From Sisyra terminalis (lineage: Eukaryota; Arthropoda; Insecta; Neuroptera; Sisyridae), in the NCBI GenBank assembly GCA_958496175.1, contig OY292274.1, forward strand, positions 62,134,630-62,198,629: a DNA stretch of 64,000 bases, read 5' to 3'. Under the pieces are notes generated by a model. It made no database searches and was not told the origin of the DNA. It saw only the letters and a program-made list of their open reading frames with translations. Both the position numbers and the translations under genes were made by a program. Of this stretch, positions 12,201 to 22,097 are shown piece after piece. How positions within the stretch are numbered: the stretch's first letter is position 1; every line of letters starts with the position of its first letter.

Positions 12201-13216
12201 AATGTTACCAAAAATTTAGTCGTGGTCCATGTCCTGAAGGAAAATTACTCACACTTGATCCTTCCAACAATTTACCTCATTGTCATTGTGATAACTCTAC
12301 TGAAATGATGCCATTTTATTATTCTCTTCGGAAAACTTGCCATGAACCTTATACAAAAGGTCCATGTGTCCACAAAGGACAGCTGTTTCTTCCTGGAGGA
12401 AAATGTGGATGTGATTCTGATTTGCCACACTACTATAAGAAAACTCATGAGTGTTATAAGCTAGGTAATGTATTTTTTAAAGTGTTAAAGATTAGAGATA
12501 ATTTGGGTTTTGATTTAGGTGATATTGGTCCTTGTCCTCCGGGACATCAGTTTAAAATAAGTCAGCGGGATGTACAAACGCGAGAGAAGGTGTCGGGAAA
12601 ATGTATGTGTAAAGAAAATCATGTGTATTGGAAACCTGATGGGGTTTGTTATCGATTGTATACACAAGGCCCATGTTCCGATGGAATGTTTTTAATCAAT
12701 TCCACGACATGTGTGGACGTTCCGTGCAAAAGGGGACAATTGTACTTTCCGAAGCTCAAGGAATGTCACCGCATTGGCACGCAAGGACCTTGTTTCGAAG
12801 GCGAAGTTGTTTCATTCGATTATACAGTTCGACCATCGATTGAGGGGATATCGTATCACGGAACATGTGATTGTTCGATCGGGGAAAAGTTAGAAGAGTG
12901 CCAGAAAAATTCTGTATCAATTCGATGTGATTATGGTAAAGTGTTAATGAATGGATTATGTCATATGTTGTACACACAAGGTCCATGTAATAAAGATCAG
13001 TGGTTGATGCCGAAACGGTCGGGAAAATGGCGACTGTGGTCCCATAATGAAAATTCGCAAAACGGAGGAATTTGTAGGTGTCGTCCGAGCTATACGGAAG
13101 TGAAAATAGTTACCAATGATATAACGACAATTAAATGCGAATCTCCAAGTGTATCATTGGCTTCGTATTTAAATACAAACTTTTTGAAATCGTTAACAAT
13201 GCTGGATATACATTAA
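3292..13216 (+). CDS. Secreted cysteine-rich DUF4789 protein, 5 exons, 470 aa
   Basis: Exons are 3292-3307, 7452-7618, 8115-8302, 12121-12464 and 12519-13216, all with GT-AG introns and closing phases (1413 nt). The first exon encodes only five residues plus one base. Joined to exon 2 it gives a hydrophobic signal peptide (about residues 1-19), which is why this start was chosen. The mature part is a run of cysteine modules with the recurring pattern GPC...G...C-x-C...C(Y/H/F)xL(Y/F)xxGPC, typical of insect DUF4789 proteins. Their function is not established; secretion is inferred from the signal peptide. The last intron (12465-12518) is 54 nt, divisible by three and free of stops, so retention would insert 18 residues. 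The first intron is 4.1 kb and holds a foldback element and a MITE. Exon 1 is the least certain part. Confidence 0.85.
4104..5117. mobile_element. Foldback element, about 1 kb, in DUF4789 intron 1
   Basis: Left and right halves are long near-perfect inverted copies of each other. Paired blocks include 'ttgacgccaccatcaatttt' on the left and 'aaaattgatggttgcgtcaa' on the right. It is the same family as 24136-25151, starting TAGACTAATTC. The right end is compound: the terminal block is repeated once more in inverted orientation up to 5272. A target duplication could not be read at this copy. No transposase is present. Confidence 0.75.
5043..5272. repeat. Secondary palindrome at the end of the foldback element
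   Basis: A nearly perfect palindrome is centred near 5157. Its outer arms (5043-5117 and about 5200-5272) are the terminal block of the foldback family in both orientations. Its inner arms are AT-rich and resemble the 'tatatagaatatattgcgg' block of the element at 46801. It looks like a nested or rearranged insertion. Confidence 0.6.
5286..5341 (+). repeat. Orphan tail of the 16.3/46.8 kb element family
   Basis: The sequence 'actgttcaaagtcagcgaaa' and the following TCTTATTTTGA are the same 3' tail that ends the elements at 16277-16621 and 46801-47505. Here it is preceded by 'ttgtatacacag' but lacks the full element body. Confidence 0.6.
5342..6542. other. Intron sequence, nothing recognised
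   Basis: Part of DUF4789 intron 1. AT-rich; no coding frame, RNA gene or clear repeat was seen apart from the flanking listed elements. Confidence 0.5.
6543..6773. mobile_element. MITE, hAT-type (family A), 231 bp
   Basis: The ends read TAGGGTTACC and GGTAACTCTA, an imperfect terminal inverted repeat. The 8-bp flanks ATCAAAAT at 6535-6542 and 6774-6781 are exact target duplications, as expected of hAT transposition. A second copy of the same family is at 53576-53758. It has no coding capacity and lies in DUF4789 intron 1. Confidence 0.88.
9515..9759. mobile_element. MITE, hAT-type, 245 bp
   Basis: The ends are CAGGCCCTGCTCTAG and, reverse complemented, CAGCCCCCGCTTTAG. Exact 8-bp target duplications ACTACCAA sit at 9507-9514 and 9760-9767. 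The terminal regions are GC-rich (repeated 'gccgcc') against the AT-rich surroundings. There is no open frame. Confidence 0.9.
10070..10390. repeat. Tandemly repeated inverted-repeat element with hammerhead-like core
   Basis: A unit starting 'atattcattgagatatattc' and ending 'gagccctgaa' occurs twice in direct orientation (about 10057-10180 and 10195-10295). The second copy continues into CTGAAGA (10292-10298), a GTCAG/CTGAC stem with a short loop, and GAAAC (10316-10320). It then reaches an inverted copy of 'gtgggcaataaggac' near 10359-10375. A direct duplicate joined to an inverted terminal copy resembles Penelope-like pseudo-LTR arrangements, which is an inference. Confidence 0.55.
10780..11110 (-). 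pseudogene. Mariner transposase 3' relic
   Basis: The right boundary of this minus-strand fragment is a mariner-like terminus, TTAGGTGTACCGGAAAG, preceded by TA. Reading minus from about 11080, a decayed frame gives residues resembling the C-terminal part of mariner transposases: a degenerate DxDLFQSL-like segment after the last catalytic aspartate, then a helix-rich tail ending in DIIEADD. The N-terminal two thirds and the other terminus are not recognisable. It lies in DUF4789 intron 3. Confidence 0.55.
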
Positions 13217-16200
13217 TTTACTAAATATACTTTTCTAGTCTGTCAAAAAAAGGGAATTTATTTCGAAAGCTATCGTATTTCTACGAATATGAAAAATTAA
13301 AAATATATTCATCTTTCCTTGGTAAATCTTTAAAATTAAATAGCCAACATTGGATTGATTTAAAGGCAATGGAAGAGAACAAAAAAGTGCTCTTCAGGAA
13401 GGCTTTTTAAAAATATTTTTTCTAGCTCAAAAAATTTATTGTTTTTTGCTGCTTTAGTTCAAAAATCGACGTTAAGAAACACAAAATTCCAAAGAAAAAT
13501 ATCAAAATCTGGTTAATGGGTCCCGAGGAAAATAGCATCCGTTTAAGTTTCGATTTTTTTCTTCTTTGCGGTGCTCGTAATAAAAACATAATTAATTTAT
13601 TCTTCAAAGTGTATTCAATACAATGAAGAAACCGAAATTCAAGGAAATGTAATAATATTCGGAAAAAAATTGTTTCATTATTTTTAAGACTAGAATAGTA
13701 TCTAAACAAAAATGAAATTTTGTCAAATAGTTTTGCTTTATTAACAACGCCATTGAATTATATTGTAAACCATAGTTTTATTTTTCTTGTAGACAAAGAA
13801 TTTGTATTGTAAAACAAAGTTCAAACGTATTAATTGTGGTTTTTCAACAAATTATCTTATCGGTAATGTATCAACATACAATAACTTATCAAATATTCGT
13901 AAGTATTTAAGCGAAACTTGTGTTTCATATTTAAATTACTAACCGTTAGTTACATTATTTGATTAACAGATGTTTTTCGTTGGAAAACAATTAAAAATGT
14001 GTAACTTTTGTAGGATATTGATTTTCAAATAAATGTTTTATTGAACATATTAATATCCTTGAAATATTTTAGGAAGTAATTGAAAAATTGTCTGTAACGA
14101 TTGTATTTATTTTGAGAACAAAAATATATAAGTTTATATTTTTAAATTCAATAAAATGACTTGCTGAAATATATTTTCCTAGTTTCTTAAAAGTATTATA
14201 TTCATTTTATAATTTTGCTAAATTCAAGGTCGTTTTCCTAAAAAGACAAAAATGACCTCCTTGTAATACGATAAACAAAAATCCACGGAATTTTTGATGA
14301 TTAAAAATAAATAAAATAAACATTTTATCTTTATCTCTTAAAAATGAACGCCAATTATTTTTACTTATTTGATCAAATGTTTTAAAAACTTCCATTTCAG
14401 TAAATTGATTAGTTTTCCCATGTCTAATATTTTCAACGTAAAAAATCATTGATTTTCAGAATCAATCAATAAATTTAATCAAAAGTAGATAATTTTTAAA
14501 TTGGGAAAGAATTTATTGAAGAGTTATATCAAAAATAGAACAAATGATAAAAATATTTACAAAATACATTAAATAATATGAATTGATGTAATATAAGAAA
14601 AATTTCGTTGCTTTTCGATACAAATAATTGAAATCCTCTTAAATGTTGAATAATTTTATTTTCCAAAATTATTTTCGATTCAGTTTTGTATCATTATATC
14701 ATCATTACATCAAATAATTTTACTTTTACATTTGGTTAAACTTCAATACGCACAAAATAGTATAAGTTTTAAATTTTATAAAACGGAATAAAAATTTCAG
14801 TGCCATATTTACACACCTAGAATCAAATTTTTGGTGCCGAAGAAATAAAAGATTAAAGTTAACTCTTTTTTTCCCAAATATTTTTAAATTCTTAAATTTT
14901 TATTTTTCGTAGAATATGCATTCATATTTTGTATGAATTATCCATGCACCATAATATAAAGATCTCTATTATTTTACTCTTAAACGATAATTTTACAGTA
15001 AAAATATAATTTGTGTTATTAAACTAGCTTTTCCTAATATATTCGTCGTTTCTCCATTGACTTTTCACAATTTTTGGTTCATTTCTTTTACAATTGTATC
15101 CGTGCATTAAATTTCCTCAACATTTGTTTTGCCCTATAGATTTTTTTTTTTTTTTGGTTATTTGTTAAGTATTCATATTTTTATTCCATACAATGTTACC
15201 TACAACACAAAATACCTAATGTTACCTGTTTTCAAAGTTTCATTATTATCGATAAATTGGTTGTGTCCACAATTTACATAATTTTATTTATTTTTAGTAG
15301 GATAGTGGACATGAAAGGATGGATCTACATCCTTTCATGTTCACTATCCTACTAATAAAAAATAAAAATAAAGTTTCATTATTATTCTTTTTTGTACTTA
15401 ATTTTTCCTAAAGCTTTGGGTGTTCATTTATTTCATTGGAACATTGCCAATCTTTGGTAATGATTTCTTCCTTATTATTCTAATCCAACTTTTATCGATT
15501 AAAAACCTAAAGTCTCAAAATATTCGATTAAAGATTAAAACGATAAAATATGATTAAGTATCAAGTACAATCCTTTCAAAAACATATTTTGTTATTATGT
15601 ATTTGGATATTTTTTCAAGTTTGTAATCAAAAACGTTTAAATTATAAGGTAGCTAGAATTAGATAAGCAGTGATAATAGATTATCTAATATAATAGGAAG
15701 TCTATAGATCTAATGATTGCATTATAAGCTTATAGTTAATAAAAATAAATTAAATAAAAATCATATACGACGCAATTCCTGATTGGTCACTTGTAAACAA
15801 TGAATGATAACTTAATCAAATCTAAAAGATTAAATCATTAATCTACTGCCAAAGTAATGAAAGAAATTCTTTTATCAAATATTTTTTTAATAACTTCCTA
15901 TATTAACGTAGTTCAATTTTACAGTACACCAAAAGTAAATTTGCAACATTTTCAAGATAAATCGTTTTCATATATTTTCGTTACAATAGCAAAATCCAAT
16001 CCTTGAAAACAGAAAATATTAATGAGGATAGTATATTTGACTTTCCACATATAATGATAGGTGTTCTATCTATAATTAAGAAAATTTCAATGCAGAATAT
16101 AATATGTCACGCAAAACTGATAAAGTGGTCAAAGTAACATTTTACAGTGCAACTGTATTTAATTGCAATTGATTCAATGTGAAATAAAACATTAAGATTC

Positions 16201-16262
16201 TACTTTAAACAAAATGTTAGGGACAAAGAGAAGAAAATAGAAGAATGATGAAAATTCACAAC
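13217..16262. other. Intergenic, no gene seen
   Basis: The 3' UTR of the DUF4789 gene and AT-rich intergenic DNA. Open frames at 13422-13709 and 14207-14449 (minus) have the composition of random AT-rich sequence and no recognised domain. The one structured item is the hairpin at 15287-15366. Confidence 0.55.
15287..15366. repeat. Compact near-perfect hairpin
   Basis: Arms of about 30 bases (ending 'gacatgaaaggatg' and starting 'catcctttcatgttc') pair with a single mismatch around a six-base loop (15322-15327). AT-rich flanks extend the pairing weakly. It could be a tiny palindromic element or a transcribable hairpin; nothing shows expression. Confidence 0.7.
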
Positions 16263-16276
16263 CAATATGGACTGCT

Positions 16277-16621
16277 GTGTATACAATATATAAAATATAT
16301 TGCAGTCCAATTTATTAACATAAATTCTAACAGAAGCTCAAACAAAAATATTCGTGACGTATTGCCCAGATACGTATTTCGATTGCCAAGCAATCTTCAT
16401 CAGTGGTGATTCACTCAATGTGAATACGGAGTGATCCAAACTACTTGATGACCACTGATGAAGATTGCTTGGCAATCGAAATACGTATTTGGGCAATACG
16501 TCACGAATATTTTTGTTTGAACTTCTGTTCAAATTTATGTTAATAAATTGGACTGCAATATATTTTATATATTGTATACACTGTATAACTGTTCAAAGTC
16601 AGCGAAAAAATCTTATTTTGA
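16277..16621 (+). mobile_element. Short non-autonomous retro-like inverted-repeat element, copy 1
   Basis: A 345-bp element is flanked by an exact 14-bp direct repeat, caatatggactgct (16263-16276 and 16622-16635). The body is a long palindrome whose outer arms contain 'tatattgcagtcc' and its complement. The 3' side carries an extra non-palindromic tail starting ACTGTTCAAAGTCAGCG and ending TCTTATTTTGA. The inner right arm holds CTGATGA (16455-16461), a GATTGC/GCAATC stem and GAAA, then an ACGTATT/AATACGT stem. Variable, long target duplications and a tail at one end argue against DDE transposition and fit target-primed insertion, for example Penelope-like. Copy 2 is at 46801-47505. Confidence 0.65.
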
Positions 16622-16905
16622 CAATATGGACTGCTTTGATGAATGAGTTGGGGGTTGAATGTGGAAGAAAATATAATACACATTGGGCCAAGAATAGTAA
16701 TGGTTGAATAGTAAGGGGCATGCCAATAAAACATTGAAATCATTGGAAAAAAAAGAAAGATCAAAGTGGTAATAGTGCCCACCCAAACATTTAAATGATA
16801 ATCTATTAAAATATAGAAGGACGATGATAAAAGTTATTTATAAGTTACATTTGCTATAAGGGAACTGCTGTAATTGGTGGTGGTTGGGGTTTTTGTTTTT
16901 GAACA

Positions 16906-18130
16906 TTCTTTTAAGACCCGGGTTTAACCCAAGGTTTATAAATTACACAGGTTTTTCCATTGGAAAAAAAAATATGACGTCATACGAAGAATTTTGAAAT
17001 TCGAATCAGTCTGAAGATTTCTACGAATTTCTTCTGGATACGTCACGTAGCGCATGAGGCCACCTGTGTATTTTATAAACCTTGGATTTACCCAGGTTTA
17101 CTATTTAGATTCTAATAACACTATAGCAAAGAAATACAATTGAAGCAAAATAGTTAATCCAAACCAATTAATTTATTCAAAATAATATAAAAAACAGACA
17201 ACAGCAAATACATTTAGAGTTAATAAGCATACATAAACAAATAAACTTATAATTAAATAAATTAAATAGAAGTAGTATAAAAGTATCATTTTTTATATAA
17301 TTGCCTTACAGCCTTCGGTAGACTTAACGTATCATCACTAAGTCGGCTTCTGAGTTATTCGCAAAGAAATTCGTCACAAAAAATGATCTTTCAACTTCTA
17401 CCAAAGTTGATTGAATATTGTTAAAGGCCTAAACAGTTTATCTAACATTTTAGGTTGGCTATAATGAAATTTGAAATATTTTCAGCTCCTAAGGTATCAA
17501 TATTTGTATAGTATCAACTTTAACTTCATATTTAACTTTCTCTTAAACTACAACTGCTGATTCTTATTCTGAACCATTTTTACGTTAAATAATCGTTTCA
17601 TTGAGCATGTTGCCAAAGAAATTTTTTTGATTTCCGAAATTTTATCCCAAAAATTATGAAATGATTTATTAATGAAATCGGAATTTTTCAAAACTCTAAT
17701 AGAACTAGCTCCACTTCTTTAGTCGTTTTATTACTTAATTTATTACTAATACTTTATCAGAGAAAGCAAGATCGGTATTTTCTTTGCATAAATATTGCAC
17801 TGCGATTTCAAGAGGAACAAGTAAATCACATAATTATTTCAAATTCTTGATTATTAAGATCAAACTGATATTCTAGTTGGAGTTTTAAAATTTTTACTTT
17901 CTTTCACATCTTCTAAAAACATTGCAATTTAAAGAGTCCTACAAGAGATTCTTCTCTTTATCAAATGTTTCGACATTCTGCAGTTACAAATTTGTATCAT
18001 TACTAATAGGAGACTTTCGGAACATTTTAACCGGGTTTATATAAAAAAATTCCTAGGTTTTGGGTATCAAAAATCTTTGGAAAATCCGGGTTTTCGCATT
18101 TGTGGGGAAAGCCGGGTCAAAAACCTTAAT
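16906..18130 (-). pseudogene. Probable decayed hAT-like element
   Basis: Weakly matching ends are seen: AAGACCCGGGT on the left and, reverse complemented, AAGGTTTTTGACCCGGC on the right. Minus-strand fragments between about 17800 and 18000 translate into short stretches reminiscent of hAT transposase (a 'FLEDVKESKNF'-like run), but stops and frameshifts prevent any confident assignment. A MITE (16930-17084) is inserted near the left end. Confidence 0.3.
16930..17084. mobile_element. CAAGG-ended MITE, copy 1, 155 bp
   Basis: Terminal inverted repeat of about 22 bases beginning CAAGGTTTATAAATTACACA and ending TTTATAAACCTTG. The interior shares 'tgacgtcatacgaagaattt' and 'cagtctgaagat' with the copy at 26725-26887. 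No target duplication could be fixed and there is no coding capacity. Confidence 0.8.
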
Positions 18131-18801
18131 GGTAATACAAGGAATGAGGATTATCGTTATATGCTATACTACAATTGTATTTCAATGTAATTGATTAAAA
18201 GTGAAATAAAACATTATAATATAAGACCAATATTTATGTGCCATATCAATGCATATTTATTAAATTTTTTATCTAAATTACAATATTTATTAATACTTAA
18301 CTATTACGTTGAAGTCAAAGTCTAATCAGCGAAAAAAAATTCTCAAGTAATAGATGATAATTATATTTTTACAACATATACTTCGGAGAGAACTTGTAGC
18401 TGTATTTGAATTTGAACAAAAAATATATTATTCAACTTTTCTGTATACAGAATTGAAGTATTTACTTGTGTAAAAACCGGTAGCAATTTGCGATTCGAAA
18501 TCAACAATTTTCATGTTGAAAACAAGCCAAAACCACATTATTCGTAACTAATTGTGAATCATTTTTCCAAACTTCATACTGGCCTTGGCAAAGATGAAAT
18601 GAGAACCTTGGTTTGCGTCGTTACTGATATGTTGTAAATGAACTTGATTAAAATCGTCTTGTCATATTGTCTAATCGTTTTGCCAGTTTAAGTAATACAA
18701 ATCGTTGGCTCAAACAAAAAATCAATTATTCATCGTAGTCGAAGAGAGGTAGCAAGAGGTCTTGATGAGTGATTGTTGTTTTAATTTAATTTTTATTGAA
18801 A

Positions 18802-20387
18802 ATGTGGCCGATTTTTGAATATTTTATTATTTACGCTTATTCGTTTTATTATTCGATGCAATTATGTCTGTATTTTGTATATTATACAATAACAAATCCT
18901 TTCCGGCCGTGGTGGAAAGTCAAGGAAAGGCCTGTGCCGCCCAGATGCATCAGCGACCCAGAAATTGGGTCTCATTGTTACATTCAATTATCAGTAAAAG
19001 GTTCAATGTTTTTCAATGAATTGGTTAATAACTGAATTGATTTTTAGCAAGTGAAACTGCATTATGTCGAAGCCGGAAATAGAACCAAGCCGCTTATGTT
19101 ATTTTTGCACGGATTTCCAGAATTTTGGTATTCATGGCGGCATCAAATCAAAGAATTTTCTTCAAATTACTGGTAAGTTTTTTTCACTCGTGTAAAATGT
19201 TTGCTAACGGAATTTTTGATTGTTGAAAATTTAAAATTCTTCTGTTGAATTGTACTTCGGTACAGTTTTTTTTAGATGTCAAATGAGAGAAATAATCAAA
19301 AGAATTGGGATAGTTTTTGTATCTCAAACATCTTTTAAGTTGCTAACAAGAAGTTAACTCAATTCTTTTAAGTATTAAGAACCATACAAGATTTAAAATT
19401 TGTCAAACGTTATGAACAATCAACTCCTTAATTTTGTTAAAAATTGAAAAAACTGAATCCAAATTAGAACTTATAGAAATTAGATTGGGAAATTTAATGT
19501 AATCCATATTATTCTTCTAGGTGTGTTGCAGTTGATATGCGAGGATATGGCGACAGTGATAAACCAAAAAAGGTTAATGATTACCGAATGACCATTTTGG
19601 TGGAAGACGTGAAAGAACTAGTCGAAAAATTAGGTAAGAATCATTAATTTTAATCAGAAATTGATTTAAAAAAACATTTACTTAACTTTGGTTTTAGGCC
19701 GGGAAAAGTTCATTTTAGTGGCTCATGATTGGGGTGGTGTTATTGCTTGGGAATTCCTTGGAAGGTACAATTCAATGGTCGATCGCTATATTATAATGAA
19801 CGCACCAAGTTCTGCCGCATGGACAAAACTTCAAAAAATCGACAAAGATCAATTCCGAAAATCCTGGTAAATCAAAATTAAATTTACCGCAAATAACAAA
19901 CTAATCAATAAATCACTTCAGGTATATTTTATTCTTCCAAATGCCATTCCTTCCTGAACTCTACGCCAAGATGAACGACTTGGAAATGTTTCAAACCCTA
20001 TTCGGAAATAAAGTAACCGACGAGGATATCGAAGCGTTCAAATATACTTTCGGAAAGCCAGGTTTGAACTGATTATTACACTTTATGGGAATAAATACTT
20101 TCATATTTTTATTTTTAACAGGAGCACTGACGCCTCCAATAAATTACTATCGTAATTTGTTAGAGAATAAGAAGCTTCGAGCACCTCGTCAAAAATGGGA
20201 GTCTGCACCACCCGGACTATTCATTTTTGGGGAGAATGATGTTGCATTGAGTGTTAAATTTGTGGATGTCATTGTGGAAATGTATGAAAATGTGCAACCG
20301 AAAATTATTAAGAGAGCCAATCATTTTGTGCAACAGGATGCATGGGAAGAAGTCAATAGAGAGATGAGAAAGTTTTTGGAAAATTAA
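18802..20387 (+). CDS. Epoxide hydrolase 1 (EPHX3/4-type alpha/beta-hydrolase), 334 aa
   Basis: Exons are 18802-18993, 19048-19172, 19521-19633, 19698-19866, 19922-20061 and 20122-20387 (1005 nt, phases close). The ATG at 18802 is used; an upstream TTG is not a likely eukaryotic start. The protein has an N-terminal hydrophobic anchor (about residues 5-30), the oxyanion-hole motif HGFPE (85-89), the nucleophile in HDWGG (Asp154), the acid in GENDVALS (Asp286) and the base in ANHFVQQD (His314). NYYRNL at 254-259 supplies a lid tyrosine. These are hallmarks of epoxide hydrolases that open epoxides through an ester intermediate. The N-terminal anchor and WRHQ after HGFPEFWYS favour the membrane-bound EPHX3/4 group over the microsomal juvenile-hormone enzymes. 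The natural substrate is unknown. It is the upstream member of a tandem pair. Confidence 0.92.
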
Positions 20388-20799
20388 ATTTGAATTTTGA
20401 TATGCTACCAAAGTTTTTTATTGCTTAATTTTTTAATGTAGGTACCTAATGTAATAATTGATTTGATAAATACATAATAATGTGAATTATTTTCTTTTTA
20501 TTTATATTTTACAACCATACTAGTTTGAATTAGTTTCAACATAGCTATACTAACTTAAAAATTAAGTTTAAAATCTCATAAAAGTTTTTGTTAAAAGTTT
20601 AAGTTAAATGGATTAAACAAAAAGAATGAATGCTTTCCGATATAGAAGCAATGATTATGTACTATCAGGAAACTTAAAGTAATCAAGTTGATTTTTTCCA
20701 CGCAGTTCCTCAGGTTAATTTCGATGTATATTTGACTTCTAAGATGTCGTTTTCCCAAATAGTAATCCCTTAAAATAAAATTCATTTTATACAAATACA

Positions 20800-21240
20800 A
20801 TTATCTTGCGGATGATATAACAAAAAATGTTCTGTTCGTTTTTCAGGAAATAACCGTCCTTTATATCCATAATATCCTTTTGCAATTGAAAATTGTCCTT
20901 CTTGACACTTTGAAATGAACTTGTGGCTGTCCTTTTGGACAAAGGATTTTTTTCACAATCCAGTGTAAATAATGGTATTATTTTGTAATCCACTAAGTAT
21001 ATAAGTCCATATCAAGGAAACTCACTCCTTGAAAGCGACCAACGTCGGGCAAAATATTGATCAATAAATATCGTTCATGCATACTTTTCCTGCTTAACTT
21101 TTCGTTTTGATTTTCCACGCCAATCACCTGTAAATTTGATACCTCTTTTGGCTGTTGGGTTAAGGGTAATTCAGTTCAACAAACTCAGTGTATATCCTAG
21201 GAAAAACCATCCCTTATATTCTTATATCGAAGATCATATA
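20800..21240. repeat. Dispersed repeat shared with 52420-53010
   Basis: Ordered blocks are shared with the 52.4-53.0 kb region: 'cactttgaaatga', 'tattattttgtaat', 'aaggaaa' plus 'tcactcc', 'gaaagcgaccaa', 'cctgcttaactt' and 'aattttccac'-like sequence. Divergence is high and no terminal structure is visible, so the element type is undetermined. Confidence 0.5.
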
Positions 21241-21761
21241 CACCGTAAAATTAGGCCGCTATGGTTCCAATATTACTGGAAATTTCAAAGAAATTCAGTT
21301 GACCCAATTTTTACAAAAATGTTGGTTAATCAGATCTAGTTTTTATTCAAAATGTTTATATTACTTTATTTTTTGAATCTCCAAAGCTCTTATACTCTTT
21401 AGTAAGTTAAAATACTACTAAAACTATAAACATATTGTGGGAAAATTGTTTATTTCCCAATAATATAGACACAATAGCTATTTGAAGATACATCCGAACA
21501 TTTTACCGAAAAAGGTAATACTCATCTATTCTATCGATATAGTAACATATTTTCAAAGTTTTCAATTATAAATAGTCCTAAAATAAAATAGCCAAGGATG
21601 TGGTTGGGGTAGATCGTATTGAAACAATGCATTATATTTAAACAATGATTCTTTAATGGTCAACATTATTTAAACAAAGGTATAAAAGAGTTTTTCGGAT
21701 ATTTACAACAGTAGATTATATTTATATATTAGAAATTATTTACATATAAATATTTGCCATA

Positions 21762-21765
<4 letters not shown>

Positions 21766-21795
<30 letters not shown>
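21766..21795. repeat. AT dinucleotide microsatellite
   Basis: Uninterrupted alternating A and T of about 30 bases, next to the left arm of the inverted-repeat element that follows. Confidence 0.9.
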
Positions 21796-21798
<3 letters not shown>

Positions 21799-21830
21799 TA
21801 TTGTTGGTATTCTTATCTATGGTTTTATTA

Positions 21831-22037
21831 TGCATTAATGATTCTTATTTTCTGGATACTTTTTAATATTTGATGTTTTAATACATAAATGTATTTATTG
21901 TATTAATTATGTAATATTGTTACTGCCTGTTTTTAGTACCTGAAGAAGCTGCAAAATTGGCGAAACGTAGTACAAAAAATTTAATAAAAACATCAAATAT
22001 TAAAAAGTATCCAGAAAATAAAAATCATTAATGCATA
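21831..22037. repeat. Inverted-repeat element with hammerhead-like core
   Basis: Arms of about 50 bases (21831-21883 and 21986-22037) are close reverse complements ending in 'atgcattaatgat'. Between them lie CTGAAGA (21940-21946), a weak GC/GC-closed stem-loop and GAAAC (21962-21966), flanked by 'gtac' on one side and 'gtagtac' on the other. This repeats the pattern seen near 1.66, 10.3 and 16.45 kb on an unrelated backbone. Confidence 0.5.
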
Positions 22038-22097
22038 AATAAAAATATTAAGCTAATAGAAAAAAAATAATTGATAAATATTTAATAAATACATAAT

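Noticed and set aside
12165..13216. Single-exon 349-aa DUF4789 gene
   Set aside because: The frame has no signal peptide at its ATG, runs through a GT-AG intron (12465-12518), and continues upstream in frame to an acceptor at 12120.
13422..13709. Minus-strand 95-codon frame
   Set aside because: Same random composition, no support from neighbouring exons.
14207..14449. Minus-strand 80-codon frame
   Set aside because: Hydrophobic and Lys/Asn/Phe-rich as expected of AT-rich DNA, no splice context, no domain.
16455..16510. Complete hammerhead ribozyme
   Set aside because: The core blocks and a strong stem II are present, but the bases before CTGATGA do not pair with those after the would-be cleavage site, so stem I is missing.
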